64,000 nt of DNA from CAZGHS01 sp964525495. GTDB taxonomy: Bacteria; Patescibacteriota; Microgenomatia; JALYQM01. The stretch's first letter is position 1; every line of letters starts with the position of its first letter. The notes below the pieces were generated by a model. The model was not told the origin of the DNA. It ran no database searches and saw nothing but the letters and a program-made list of their open reading frames with translations. Position numbers and translations under genes: made by a program. The stretch spans positions 1 to 64,000 of the forward strand of contig CAZGHS010000002.1 in assembly GCA_964525495.1 (NCBI GenBank), read 5' to 3'. Of the stretch, positions 16,677 through 25,500 are shown piece by piece.

Positions 16677-17442
16677 TAATAATGAAGTTATAAAAATTCA
16701 GTACGGAGAACTATGTTTTTTAGGATCACACCGTCTAGTTTGCGGGGATGCATCAGATCCAGAAATCGTCAAAAAACTTATACAAGATGATCACGTTAAT
16801 CTCATCCTAACCGATCCACCCTACGGTGTGGGATATGTCGAAAGTAAGGCACATTTCCTTCAATCAAACACTACCAAAAATCATCGAATAATTGCTAACG
16901 ATCAAGAGCAGTCTGAAGCACAATATGGTGAATTTACGAGAAAGTGGCTAGAGAATATTAAACCATTCCTCGATTTAAAAAATAGTTGTTATATTTTCAA
17001 CTCAGACAAAATGCTCTTTGCACTCAGAGATGGAATGCAAAATGCAGGATTCAAATTCACGCAGCTCCTAATTTGGATCAAGAACCACGCGGTTGTTGGA
17101 CGTATGGACTATCTTCCACAACACGAACTCATCGCCTACGGTTGGCATGGCGCTCATATATTCCATAAATCCAAAGACAAAAGCATTCTCTTTCACCCTA
17201 AACCCAACAAAAGCAAACTACACCCTACTATGAAACCAGTTAGCCTTCTCAGACAACTCATTCTTAATAGCACCAAAATAGGGGACGTAATCTACGAACC
17301 ATTTGGTGGCTCAGGATCAACACTTATTGCTTGCGAACAAACAAAGCGTAATTGTCTATGTATAGAGATTGATCCAGAATATTGTCAAATAATTGTGGAC
17401 CGCTATGAAAAAGTTACAGGTATCAAAGTCAGAAAAGGATAG
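16663..17442 (+). CDS. DNA N-6-adenine/N4-cytosine methyltransferase
   Basis: 259 residues. LGSHRLVCGDASDP near the start and TDPPYGVGYVES (motif IV about residue 51) with YEPFGGSGSTLIACEQ (motif I about 213) show a beta-class DNA methylase without an added ParB domain. It is a paralogue of the preceding protein's C-terminal part. A strong GGAGGTGGAG precedes the ATG, inside the upstream gene, and the terminase small subunit gene begins 2 nt after its stop, so all are one operon. Confidence 0.85.
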   Translation: MSQDNNNEVIKIQYGELCFLGSHRLVCGDASDPEIVKKLIQDDHVNLILTDPPYGVGYVESKAHFLQSNTTKNHRIIANDQEQSEAQYGEFTRKWLENIKPFLDLKNSCYIFNSDKMLFALRDGMQNAGFKFTQLLIWIKNHAVVGRMDYLPQHELIAYGWHGAHIFHKSKDKSILFHPKPNKSKLHPTMKPVSLLRQLILNSTKIGDVIYEPFGGSGSTLIACEQTKRNCLCIEIDPEYCQIIVDRYEKVTGIKVRKG

Positions 17443-17444
17443 AT

Positions 17445-17924
17445 ATGGACATATCGGACAAAAAACTAACCAAGATCGAGAAACGTCAACAGCAGGAGAA
17501 GTCACTTGTAATCGATCAGCTCAAAAAAACGCCAATCATACAACTCGCCTGTGAGAAAACAGGCGTAGGGAGAGCCACCTACTATAGATGGCGAAAAGAA
17601 GATCCAGATTTCGCCAAGCAATCAGATCAATCATTAGCTGAAGGAGTTGCTCTCATCAATGATATGGCAGAGTCGCAACTCCTAGCGGCAATACGTGATC
17701 AAAACCTAACAGCAATCATCTTTTGGCTCAAACATCGCCACTCGAGCTATTCAACCAAAATAGAGCTCAAATCACAACACGAAGATGAAAAACTATCAGC
17801 AGAACAGAAAATTATTATTCAACAAGCTTTGCAAATAATTGGCACACCATCATTGGTAGTTCAAGGCACAACTGTTGAAGTGATTGAGAATACAACTATT
17901 ACAACTAAAAAGGAGGAATCATAG
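17445..17924 (+). CDS. Phage terminase small subunit-like protein
   Basis: 159 residues. The N-terminal helical part has an HTH (QLACEKTGVGRATYYRWRKE, about 33-52), then DPDFAKQSDQSLAEGVA and the conserved ESQLLAAIRDQNLTAIIFWL and KHRHSSYS, the pattern of phBC6A51-type small terminase subunits. It should recognise the packaging site and hand DNA to the large subunit encoded next. The acidic, low-complexity C-terminus is not conserved. Confidence 0.75.
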   Translation: MDISDKKLTKIEKRQQQEKSLVIDQLKKTPIIQLACEKTGVGRATYYRWRKEDPDFAKQSDQSLAEGVALINDMAESQLLAAIRDQNLTAIIFWLKHRHSSYSTKIELKSQHEDEKLSAEQKIIIQQALQIIGTPSLVVQGTTVEVIENTTITTKKEES

Positions 17925-17973
17925 GTCTAACAATGTAGACAAAAATTATCAAGTAATCACGAAAGGAAAAATT

Positions 17974-19476
17974 ATGAACTCATCACTATCGTTTGAAGAT
18001 CAACTGACCTACGATCCCGCTTTCCGCAAGCAACTCGCCAAAGATTCTCACCTTTGGTACTTCCATCTGTACCATAGTGGATATATAAGATACGAAACAG
18101 CCGAATTTCAAAAAGAGATATTCAGACTGACTGAGCAAGAAGAAGTAAAAGTGTCAGTCATTTGCGCATTCCGAGGTTCCGCCAAATCGACTATTGTGGG
18201 ACTATCCTATCCACTCTGGGCAATTATCGGCAGACAGCAAAAGAAATTCGTACTACTAGTAAGTCAAACGCAATATCAAGCACGACTCAATCTCAAAAAC
18301 ATCAAACAGGAAATCGAATCAAACGAGCTCCTTTCCAGAGATTTACTTCCCATTCAGGAAGAAATAGACGAATGGGGTGCAACCTCAATCGTCATACCTC
18401 GTTTCAACGCCCGTATAAGTATTGCATCAACAGAACAAAGTATTCGCGGAATCAGACATGGCGCTCACCGCCCTGATCTAATCATTTGCGACGATGTCGA
18501 AGATTTAATGTCTACAAAAACCAAAGAAGGTCGAGATAAAACATACGCATGGTTTACTAGTGAAGTCTTGCCTATAGGAGATGTCGGAACCAAAATCATG
18601 GTGATTGGAAACCTATTGCACGAGGACTCGCTCGTGATGAGATTAAAAGAAAATATTCAAGACGGCGATCTTGACGGTCTCTACCGTGAATATCCTCTCC
18701 TTGATAGTCAAGGCAAAACGATCTGGCCAACAAAATTCAAAACGCCACTAGATATCGAAAAACTAAAAAAGTCCGTTGCCAGCGAATCAGCATGGCACCG
18801 TGAATATTTACTTCATATTATTTCAACATCCGAGCGGATTGTGCACCCTGAATGGATCCACTATTACAGAGAGCTCCCCAAAGACAAAAACAATCATCGA
18901 TTCAGCGCTACGGGAATAGATTTAGCAATATCAAAAGAAAAAACCGCTGACTACACAGCAATGGTTTCAGCTCATGTATACAGTTACGACGAAGAGATGC
19001 GAATATATATTCTTCCGAATCCAATTAATCATAGACTTAATTTTCCAGAAACTATCGAAATGGCAAAACAATTATCCAAAGCCGTAGGCGATGGACATAG
19101 CACCAATATAATTATTGAAGAAGTAGGCTATCAAAAAGCACTAATAGATGATCTTCAAAAACAAGGTTATCCAGCGGAAGGCATTAAAGCACACGGGCAG
19201 GATAAATCAGCACGGCTCTCGCTTACCACACATCTACTCCAGTCAGGGCAAATAGTTTTTCCTGAAAAAGGATGCGAAACTTTGATCCAGCAACTCACAG
19301 GATTTGGTAAAGAAAAACACGATGATCTGGCAGATGCATTCGCCTATTTAATCCTCTGGATCATTGAAAATAATACCTCTGAACCTCAGGTAATAATTGC
19401 AAATATGAATCCAATATTCAGTATGAACATGTTTGGAGAACATAGTAAACGTATAACATTAGATACCATTTTCTAA
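17974..19476 (+). CDS. terL: Phage terminase large subunit
   Basis: 500 residues from ATG 17974, which has GAAAGGA 7 nt upstream; the frame is open to 17884 but overlaps the small subunit gene. ATPase domain: variant Walker A FRGSAKSTIV (about 66-75), Walker B PDLIICDDVED (about 167-177). Nuclease domain: ATGIDLAISKEKTADYTAM (about 312-330) supplies the first Asp, IIIEEVGY the second acidic residue, and KHDDLADAFAYLI near 450 the third. It packages phage DNA by ATP-driven translocation and cuts it. Full-length with all catalytic residues, so probably active, but no portal or capsid gene follows. Confidence 0.9.
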   Translation: MNSSLSFEDQLTYDPAFRKQLAKDSHLWYFHLYHSGYIRYETAEFQKEIFRLTEQEEVKVSVICAFRGSAKSTIVGLSYPLWAIIGRQQKKFVLLVSQTQYQARLNLKNIKQEIESNELLSRDLLPIQEEIDEWGATSIVIPRFNARISIASTEQSIRGIRHGAHRPDLIICDDVEDLMSTKTKEGRDKTYAWFTSEVLPIGDVGTKIMVIGNLLHEDSLVMRLKENIQDGDLDGLYREYPLLDSQGKTIWPTKFKTPLDIEKLKKSVASESAWHREYLLHIISTSERIVHPEWIHYYRELPKDKNNHRFSATGIDLAISKEKTADYTAMVSAHVYSYDEEMRIYILPNPINHRLNFPETIEMAKQLSKAVGDGHSTNIIIEEVGYQKALIDDLQKQGYPAEGIKAHGQDKSARLSLTTHLLQSGQIVFPEKGCETLIQQLTGFGKEKHDDLADAFAYLILWIIENNTSEPQVIIANMNPIFSMNMFGEHSKRITLDTIF

Positions 19477-19477
19477 C

Positions 19478-19526
19478 CGACAACTAGTGCCTCTGGACTT
19501 CCCAGCCGTTCGCGGTATTGTTGTCG
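19478..19526 (+). ncRNA. Three-way-junction RNA structure directly after terL (candidate)
   Basis: CGACAAC (19478-19484) pairs with GTTGTCG (19520-19526), enclosing two hairpins: CTGG-ACTTC-CCAG (19493-19505) and CCG-TTCG-CGG (19506-19515, a UUCG tetraloop). A third element, GAGTCATCGGG (19529-19539), is perfectly complementary to CCCGATGACTC (19714-19724) in the RNA below, so the whole region 19478-19771 may fold as one RNA. Type unknown. Confidence 0.5.
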
Positions 19527-19634
19527 TTGAGTCATCGGGAAAGGAGTATTGCAAAAGCCAAAACCGTTTAAGGGAAAGGAAATTCAGGGCAAACTGGTTA
19601 TTCTTGATCCGAAGATACGGTGTATAATACAAGC

Positions 19635-19771
19635 TATCAAAGGCCTGGAAACCAAAGATAATCTCCCGACAAGGGAGTAATGCATCTGAGTCCTCTTAAG
19701 GGGCAACTCTTAACCCGATGACTCAGATGCATTCCAGGCCGATGACGAGGGGAAAGGGTTGTCCCTTTTTA
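19635..19771 (+). ncRNA. Structured RNA with -10 box and terminator (candidate)
   Basis: A TATAAT box at 19623-19628 places a start near 19635. GGCCTGGA (19642-19649) pairs with TCCAGGCC (19733-19740); inside lie CTCCC-GACAA-GGGAG (19663-19677) and a 13-bp perfect stem ATGCATCTGAGTC / GACTCAGATGCAT (19680-19692 / 19720-19732). AAAGGG-TTGT-CCCTTTTT (19754-19770) is a good intrinsic terminator. No family was recognised. It is in an intergenic gap of 381 nt between terL and the DUF4352 gene. The -35 region is weak, so it could instead be part of a longer terL transcript. Confidence 0.55.
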
Positions 19772-19800
19772 GATCTTCATTGACTGGAAACATTCAACCA

Positions 19801-19852
19801 TTTCACCTCAATAAATCTGCTGACTCAAAAAAACTCGTGAAGGGAGGTGAAA
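19801..19852 (+). promoter_or_regulatory. Inverted repeat that would hide the Shine-Dalgarno of the DUF4352 gene
   Basis: TTTCACCTC (19801-19809) is perfectly complementary to GAGGTGAAA (19844-19852), which holds the Shine-Dalgarno of the gene starting at 19858. In the folded mRNA the ribosome site would be blocked; the 34-nt loop may bind a regulator or respond to temperature. Inference from pairing only. Confidence 0.45.
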
Positions 19853-19857
19853 CATAA

Positions 19858-20430
19858 ATGAAAAAAATACTCAAAATAGGAGGAATAATATTCCTCGTTA
19901 TCATTGTTTTAAGTGTCATTGGCTCAATGGGAAACAAAGGCTCATCGACTAATTCCGCATCAACAAATCAAACTTCAACATCAAATACTGGTTCCAGCAA
20001 TAAACAAGCTGAAACAGTATCGATCGCAAAAATTGGTGAAGAAGTCGTAGATAGTGAGATCGGATTTACCGCAACGGATACACAAAAAGCAGCAACTCTT
20101 GGCAATCAATACACCAAGAAAACTGCGCAAGGCCAGTTCTACATTGTGACCATAAAGATTGAGAATAAAAGCAAAGAGACCAAAACAATCGACAGTTCAA
20201 TGATCACACTGACTGACAGTCAAGGCAGAAAGTTTGACCGCTCAATTGACGGCCAAACAGCAAAAGGACTTGCCGAAGGCAAAGTTGACCTCTTCCTTCA
20301 ACAAGTCCAGCCGGGACTAAACGTCACCGGAGACATTGTATTCGATATACCCAAAGACGCAACAGGACTAAAACTTAACGTCAAAGGTGGATACTTTGGA
20401 AAAGAGAAACAGATAGAGTTAGGAGAATAA
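19858..20430 (+). CDS. DUF4352-domain secreted or membrane-anchored protein
   Basis: 190 residues. Residues 6-24 (LKIGGIIFLVIIVLSVIGSM) form a signal anchor, then a Ser/Thr/Asn-rich linker (about 30-52), then an immunoglobulin-like DUF4352 domain (FYIVTIKIENKSKETKTIDS, then MITLTDSQGRKF and GDIVFDIPKDATGLKLNVKG). DUF4352 proteins are extracytoplasmic, often found in phages, prophages and Firmicutes; no enzyme activity is known. A strong AGGGAGGTG precedes the ATG and a strong terminator follows. Confidence 0.85.
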   Translation: MKKILKIGGIIFLVIIVLSVIGSMGNKGSSTNSASTNQTSTSNTGSSNKQAETVSIAKIGEEVVDSEIGFTATDTQKAATLGNQYTKKTAQGQFYIVTIKIENKSKETKTIDSSMITLTDSQGRKFDRSIDGQTAKGLAEGKVDLFLQQVQPGLNVTGDIVFDIPKDATGLKLNVKGGYFGKEKQIELGE

Positions 20431-20432
20431 TT

Positions 20433-20482
20433 AATAACGCACATTGGATTTGTTAAATCAAAGAGAGTGTGCGTTATTTTAT
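20433..20482 (+). terminator. Intrinsic terminator after the DUF4352 gene
   Basis: AATAACGCACA (20433-20443) pairs with TGTGCGTTATT (20468-20478), followed by TTATT. The A/T-rich symmetric stem can also act for the convergent genes from the right. Confidence 0.85.
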
Positions 20483-20691
20483 TCAAAACTTCTCGCGGCA
20501 TATCTATATTTGCAATAATCACAATCGTTTCCAGAAGCAGGCAGCTGCTCAGATTTCAAACACTGTATTGCAGCAAGCACGGTTACCTCGACACATGAGT
20601 CATCACCAATGTAGGGAAGTAATCGAATGTTAAATTCGATTTTACCGTCAAATTCTTTAATTGTATATGAACTATATCTTACTAATATCAA
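20479..20691 (-). pseudogene. Probable 3' remnant of a PD-(D/E)XK (RecB/Cas4-like) nuclease gene
   Basis: Seventy codons open directly after a TGA, beginning at TTG 20691 with no ATG. The translation (EFNIRLLPYIGDDSCVEVTV, then SGNDCDYCKYRYAARS) resembles the C-terminal end of RecB-family nucleases, where a late Cys-x-x-Cys-x-Tyr helps hold an iron-sulfur cluster. The catalytic core is absent, so it is best read as a leftover of a gene replaced by the DUF6119 gene, whose stop it overlaps by 20 nt. It could instead be a tiny TTG-started gene coupled to that stop. Confidence 0.4.
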
Positions 20692-22483
20692 TCACAGAAA
20701 ATCCATATTCCATCTGTTTTAAATTTCGAGATAGATCTATTATAGAAAATTTGGCGATATTTGAATGGTATTGTGTAATCAGAGTGAGGTCTCTTGAGGT
20801 ATCTTCAGTATCAACAATCGCTGCGCAATATATAATTTTTGTTGCCTTTGAAAACTTATTTAAAAAGTCGCCAGGCTCAATATTTTGCTGAGAAAGCGTT
20901 TGGCGATAGGTATCACCGCCTGCTTTTAAACCTGATATTATCTTTTGTAAATATTTCTTTTCACCACTCTTTAAATCCCGTTGCAGTCGCTTCGCAGATA
21001 AATATATCTGGTTAGACAGTTCTCTAACACTGTTATCAAAGCCCTTCTTAACATGGATAAGATAGACGGTATTATCTTCAAATTTCATAATATCGCAAAG
21101 TTCAATATAGTCTGGCTGGATTTTATGTAGAACCAAATAATTAGGTAGGCCAAGGTATGATAAATTATACTCATCTTCGCTCTTGTTTATATCCATGGTA
21201 TTAGGTAGTATNNNNNNNNNNGAGTGCGGTCGGGGTAATTCCTGAATGATTCTCAAGCAGTTTGAATTCAGATCATCTAGGAAAGTATCCTCCAACTGGT
21301 GCCATTCGCCGTCGAGGTAAAAATATGTCTTTTCATCGTAAAAAATCTCACCGTGAACGTAATCCAAAAAAGACCCCTCTGTCATGAGTTCTGACGAATC
21401 ACCATATGTCTTTATGTCTAGAGTACTAATCTGCTTCTCAAAGCTATCGGAATCAGATAATTGTAACAACTTATTTTTTACTAGTTCGTTAAGTAAGTCC
21501 ACCAACGACTCGGGCATCGATGGTGAAGTATATTTTTTTGAAGAATTCTTAAAGGAAACTGCTATTTGTTGAGAAGCTAAGTACTTGTCAATATCCTTAG
21601 CACAAAAATCAAAATCTAGTTTATTCTTGCTTTGGCAATAATTAAATATTATATCTGTAAGCAGTCGTTTTAATATTGGAATTAGTGCTTTGCCATGGGC
21701 AGTCCTACGCGTTATTACAACAGAATTGTTAAGTTTGAACTTTGCCTGTTGCTTAGTTAATAGGAGTAATTTATTAAGCATGAGCAATAACTTTTCAAAC
21801 GGTACTGATTTATTTATTCTAAATGATGACTTTGCGACGCAAGAAGAGTTTTTCTTAGTTTCATCATGAGTAAATCCAAAAATATCTTGCAATAACTTTG
21901 GGTCTAACTGTGCGGTTAACTGTTTGTAAAATTTTCCAAACCCCTCCTCGTCAGATATCTTTTGATCCCTTCTAAATTGGCGACTACTTCCCAATGTAGC
22001 GCCTACTAGTCCACGCTCTTGTAATGATTTAATAACTGGCTCATCATTCATTATGATTTTTTCAATTATTTCAAGTCCAAAATTCCCATTTATATACTCT
22101 TGAACAACAAAGTTACCCTGACCACCTGTTATTGCAAACAAACAATCGTCTTTTGAGAAAAAGCTAACATGCAAAATGTCATGATTCTCTCCGGTGAGCA
22201 GCTCGCAACTTGGATCTAGCGCGTAACTTAAAAAGTTTTTCCAACTGGGAGAACGATACTTTGATGAATAATAAATCGATAAATGAAACCCCTGTGTATC
22301 AATATCAGCGTTTAATTTTTGTGGGGTTAGCCTCTCCCTGAAGTCGTTGCTTTTTAACGCGACCTTTTTGTTGTAACCATCTACAATAATTTGTACTATT
22401 TCAATATGATTTTTAGACTCAAATAACTTTGAGTTAACGTCTATCTGGTATATTCCTATGCATGCGGATTTCTTTTGATCCAT
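20672..22483 (-). CDS. DUF6119 / TIGR04141-like protein
   Basis: About 603 residues from ATG 22483 (MDQKKSACIGIYQIDVN). An upstream in-frame ATG (22525) is unlikely because the codons between lie in a terminator-like hairpin. Features matching the sporadically distributed TIGR04141 family: an early region PSWKNFLSYAL, ITGGQGNFVVQEYINGNFGL near residue 130, the basic segment GATLGSSRQFRRDQKISDEE, and a C-terminal half with acidic and Lys residues (YIELCDIMKFEDNTVYLIHV, then KKGFDNSVRELSNQ) that looks like a nuclease-type core. Members are found beside restriction-like methylases. A run of 10 N (21212-21221) lies inside, so residues there are unknown. Third gene of the helicase-methylase operon. 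Confidence 0.6.
   Translation of the reverse strand: MDQKKSACIGIYQIDVNSKLFESKNHIEIVQIIVDGYNKKVALKSNDFRERLTPQKLNADIDTQGFHLSIYYSSKYRSPSWKNFLSYALDPSCELLTGENHDILHVSFFSKDDCLFAITGGQGNFVVQEYINGNFGLEIIEKIIMNDEPVIKSLQERGLVGATLGSSRQFRRDQKISDEEGFGKFYKQLTAQLDPKLLQDIFGFTHDETKKNSSCVAKSSFRINKSVPFEKLLLMLNKLLLLTKQQAKFKLNNSVVITRRTAHGKALIPILKRLLTDIIFNYCQSKNKLDFDFCAKDIDKYLASQQIAVSFKNSSKKYTSPSMPESLVDLLNELVKNKLLQLSDSDSFEKQISTLDIKTYGDSSELMTEGSFLDYVHGEIFYDEKTYFYLDGEWHQLEDTFLDDLNSNCLRIIQELPRPHXXXXILPNTMDINKSEDEYNLSYLGLPNYLVLHKIQPDYIELCDIMKFEDNTVYLIHVKKGFDNSVRELSNQIYLSAKRLQRDLKSGEKKYLQKIISGLKAGGDTYRQTLSQQNIEPGDFLNKFSKATKIIYCAAIVDTEDTSRDLTLITQYHSNIAKFSIIDLSRNLKQMEYGFSVIDISKI
21212..21221. other. Assembly gap (10 N) in the DUF6119-like gene
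   Basis: Ten N in a row. The reading frame is the same on both sides only if the real gap is 10 nt or differs by a multiple of three; the length is probably a placeholder. Confidence 0.95.
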
Positions 22484-22491
22484 AAGTACAA

Positions 22492-22511
22492 AAATACCCG
22501 CAATAGCGGGC
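22492..22511 (-). terminator. Hairpin with T-rich tail between methylase and DUF6119 genes
   Basis: On the minus strand CCCGC-TATT-GCGGG is followed by TATTTTTG. It lies 29 nt after the methylase stop and just before the DUF6119 start, so it may reduce transcription of the third gene relative to the first two. Confidence 0.6.
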
Positions 22512-22539
22512 AAAACTAAACGCATTATATCACAAAGTG

Positions 22540-25500
22540 CTAATTGTACCGTCCAGTAATAATTGAGATATCTTCTTCGGTTAAGTCATATAATTGGTAG
22601 ATTTTTTGATCAATCTCAGTTGATAACATCTGGAGCTGAGTGTCAATAATTTTATTCTTGTTCTTCTGGAGGTATTCCATTGTTTTATTTACTAAATCTA
22701 CAAGTATTCGTAAATTATCTGAACTAGGTAAGATTATCGGGATCTTATTAACGTATTCTTCGTCAAAGTGCATAGTTCTAATCGCACTGCAGTATATAAA
22801 CCTGTAAGCGTACCATGATATTAATTTTGAATTCAGGCAAGCAAGGATATACCTTGCATCATAGTATTCATCGATAATAATATTATTTACCGTGTCAAGC
22901 GTAAAAATCTTACCCGTAGTGTCAAGAGTTGATGTAATGCGTAAATGCGGAGATGGGTTCTGGATATGTGCAACTAGGTTTTGAGCTATAATTTTTGGCT
23001 GCATCATAAATGAGTATTTTTTAGTCTCCTTAGAGATACTGTTATAATTTAAATATCCCTTTACACCATTCACACCATATGGGAGGATCTGCTTACCTCC
23101 GATAACAGGTATGTCACCACTAGGTTTAAGCAATTTCTGCATCCCAATACCTCGTTTCGTGATCGAATGGTTTCTTAAAAATTCAATTTTTGGATTCGAT
23201 AAGATCTTGCAGGCTAGGTCTATCTCCTGGCTTGTTACATCACAAATCCATGCATTAAATTTACTTACTACAAGGTTCGGTATTCGTATGCTTCGTATAA
23301 ACTTTCCGTCAAGGAATTTCCTTGCGGTGTAGCTTTCCTCGGATAATGATTTTCTCAAAACGAATAATACTTGCTCCAATAAAACACCCTCGAATCCCTT
23401 TTCAACATCAACAAGAATTGTAACTTTCCCAAGAAGTGCTTTAACTAAATCAAACCATCTTTCAGAAAATAGCAGGGATTTTGGTACTATATATGATAAA
23501 ATACCATCATTCTCGATAAATCTATTTTTACCGTAGTCAATAAAGATAGCCGCACTATTCATGTTCTTAGTATCCAAGACCAACTTCTTAATTTTGGTCA
23601 GAAGCTTCTTGTGTAGGTCTGCACCATATGGCGGATTTGCAATCACAATATTAAATTTATGTAATCCAAACATAAAAAAGGGATCAAAGAACATCGATAC
23701 TGAGTCTGTATTAAATGGTTGGTATGATTCAAGGTGGAGCTGTCTTTTAGATTTAGCTAACAACGTATTTTCTTTTTTAGTTAGATTGTTAAATTGATTT
23801 CTTAGGTCTGTTTTTGATCTATATGTTCTAGCATTAAAATACTTGTCACGGAGAGAGCGCATTTTCAACTCAAGGTTTGGATCATCCATAATCTGCCGCT
23901 CGTCGTTTTCTAATGGAATTAAACTATTCGCACAAACAAATTTAAAGTCCAGATTAGGTAAGGGTTCAATTTTTTTAGAGTCAGAATCCTCATCAACAAT
24001 AATCGACAGCCATGCACGAAGTCGAGAGATTTCTATCGCCATTGGTTCGATATCAACTCCAAAAATATTATTTTTTATGATCGATAACTTAGTTTTATAA
24101 GGCTCGAATCGAGGCTCTAATCGCTCATAGCATTGAGACAATAAGTGCAACATTCCCATAGGAAATGCTCCTGATCCGCAAGCAGGATCAAGTACCGTAA
24201 GTTCATCAAGCGCTTTAATTATGTTGCTAGAATATGATTTCAAAATATCCCGCTTGCTATTTGTTCCTGCTGACACCCATTGACTGTCCGTTGTATCAAG
24301 TAATCCGTCAATTGCGTTTTTAATCTTAACTTCTTCCCCGACTTTAGAATAAAGATATTGTCTAAGAGATTCCTTGCACATATAGCTAACTATTTCTCTA
24401 GGAGTATAAAACGTTCCTTTTGCTTTCCGTGCTTGCTCTCCCGATTCAGTTATTTGTGTCGCCAATAAGTTTTCAAAAATCTTACCGAGCATTTCGGGGT
24501 CAATCGCTATCTGCTGGTATTCAGGAGTAGATTCATCAGTTGTAAAATTGTAGTCATTTAAATGTTGATACAGCCTAACAAAAAAGCCAGGAGGAAAAGT
24601 TAGAGATTTTTCTTTATCCCAGATCTGTTCCTGAGTATGTCTCTCAAATAGGCCGCCGTTTAAGAAAGGTGTCTTATTATCAGAAAATATTCGATCTTCA
24701 ATAGGCTTGTTTAAAGTTTCAAAAAAGAGTTTTTCAAGTTTATCCTTATAATACTCAGAGGATTCTGCATTTTCAGGATTAAAATAATTCTGGCTTTCAT
24801 CAATAATATTTTTTTTGCGAAGAAACCAGCAAAACAAAAGTCTTCCAATCAAACGACTTGCAAACAACTTTGATGCTTCGGGGTCTTTGTCTTGTGATTT
24901 AAGATGATCAAGTAGCTCAGTGAATAGGTTAGCAATACCAGTGTAAAAGCTTTTATTAACTTCCTTTAATTGGAAGCTATCCCACAGTGTTAAATGCAGT
25001 GCTGATTGTTCTTTCAATCTCGCAATATTTTGCCATTTTTGTAAAATCTCAATCTGAGTATTATTCAATTTATTCGCTAGTTCGACTACACGCAGGTTTC
25101 CTCTATTGGAAAGAACAATAAATAAAGAATTTGCAGCAGGTGAGAGAAAGAAATCTACACCAACCTTGTATCTCTCATTTTGTGTAAATTCTTCATCTTC
25201 ATAATTCGGGGTAAAGTGAACTGCTCCAGCGATATATTGCTTAGATCGTTTTTTTAACCAATAAAACTTTGCTTGAAGGGGGGCATCATTTGCATCTAAG
25301 ATTTCAAAACAAGCGCGGTCACTTCGAAAATACTGATGATCCTTGAACCATCGGTCATACCGTTCTGAATTTGGAAGCTGAAGCTTTGTGAGGAGCAGGT
25401 CTTCAGTCTCACGCAGGCCATCGAATCCCATTTGCGCTAAAATTGCCTTGGCAAGATCAACACCGAGTGGTAGAGAAGGCTCAGCTGAAAGCTTTCCTAA

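Noticed and set aside
19571..19600. Stretch resembling the P element (AAATTCAGGG, then AAAC) of group I introns in tRNA-Leu genes
   Set aside because: No convincing Q, R and S elements or flanking exons were found, and the region folds better as a small RNA with other pairings.
22484..22525. ATG 22525 as start of the DUF6119-like gene
   Set aside because: The intervening codons are encoded by a terminator-like hairpin, and the downstream ATG gives the usual family start.
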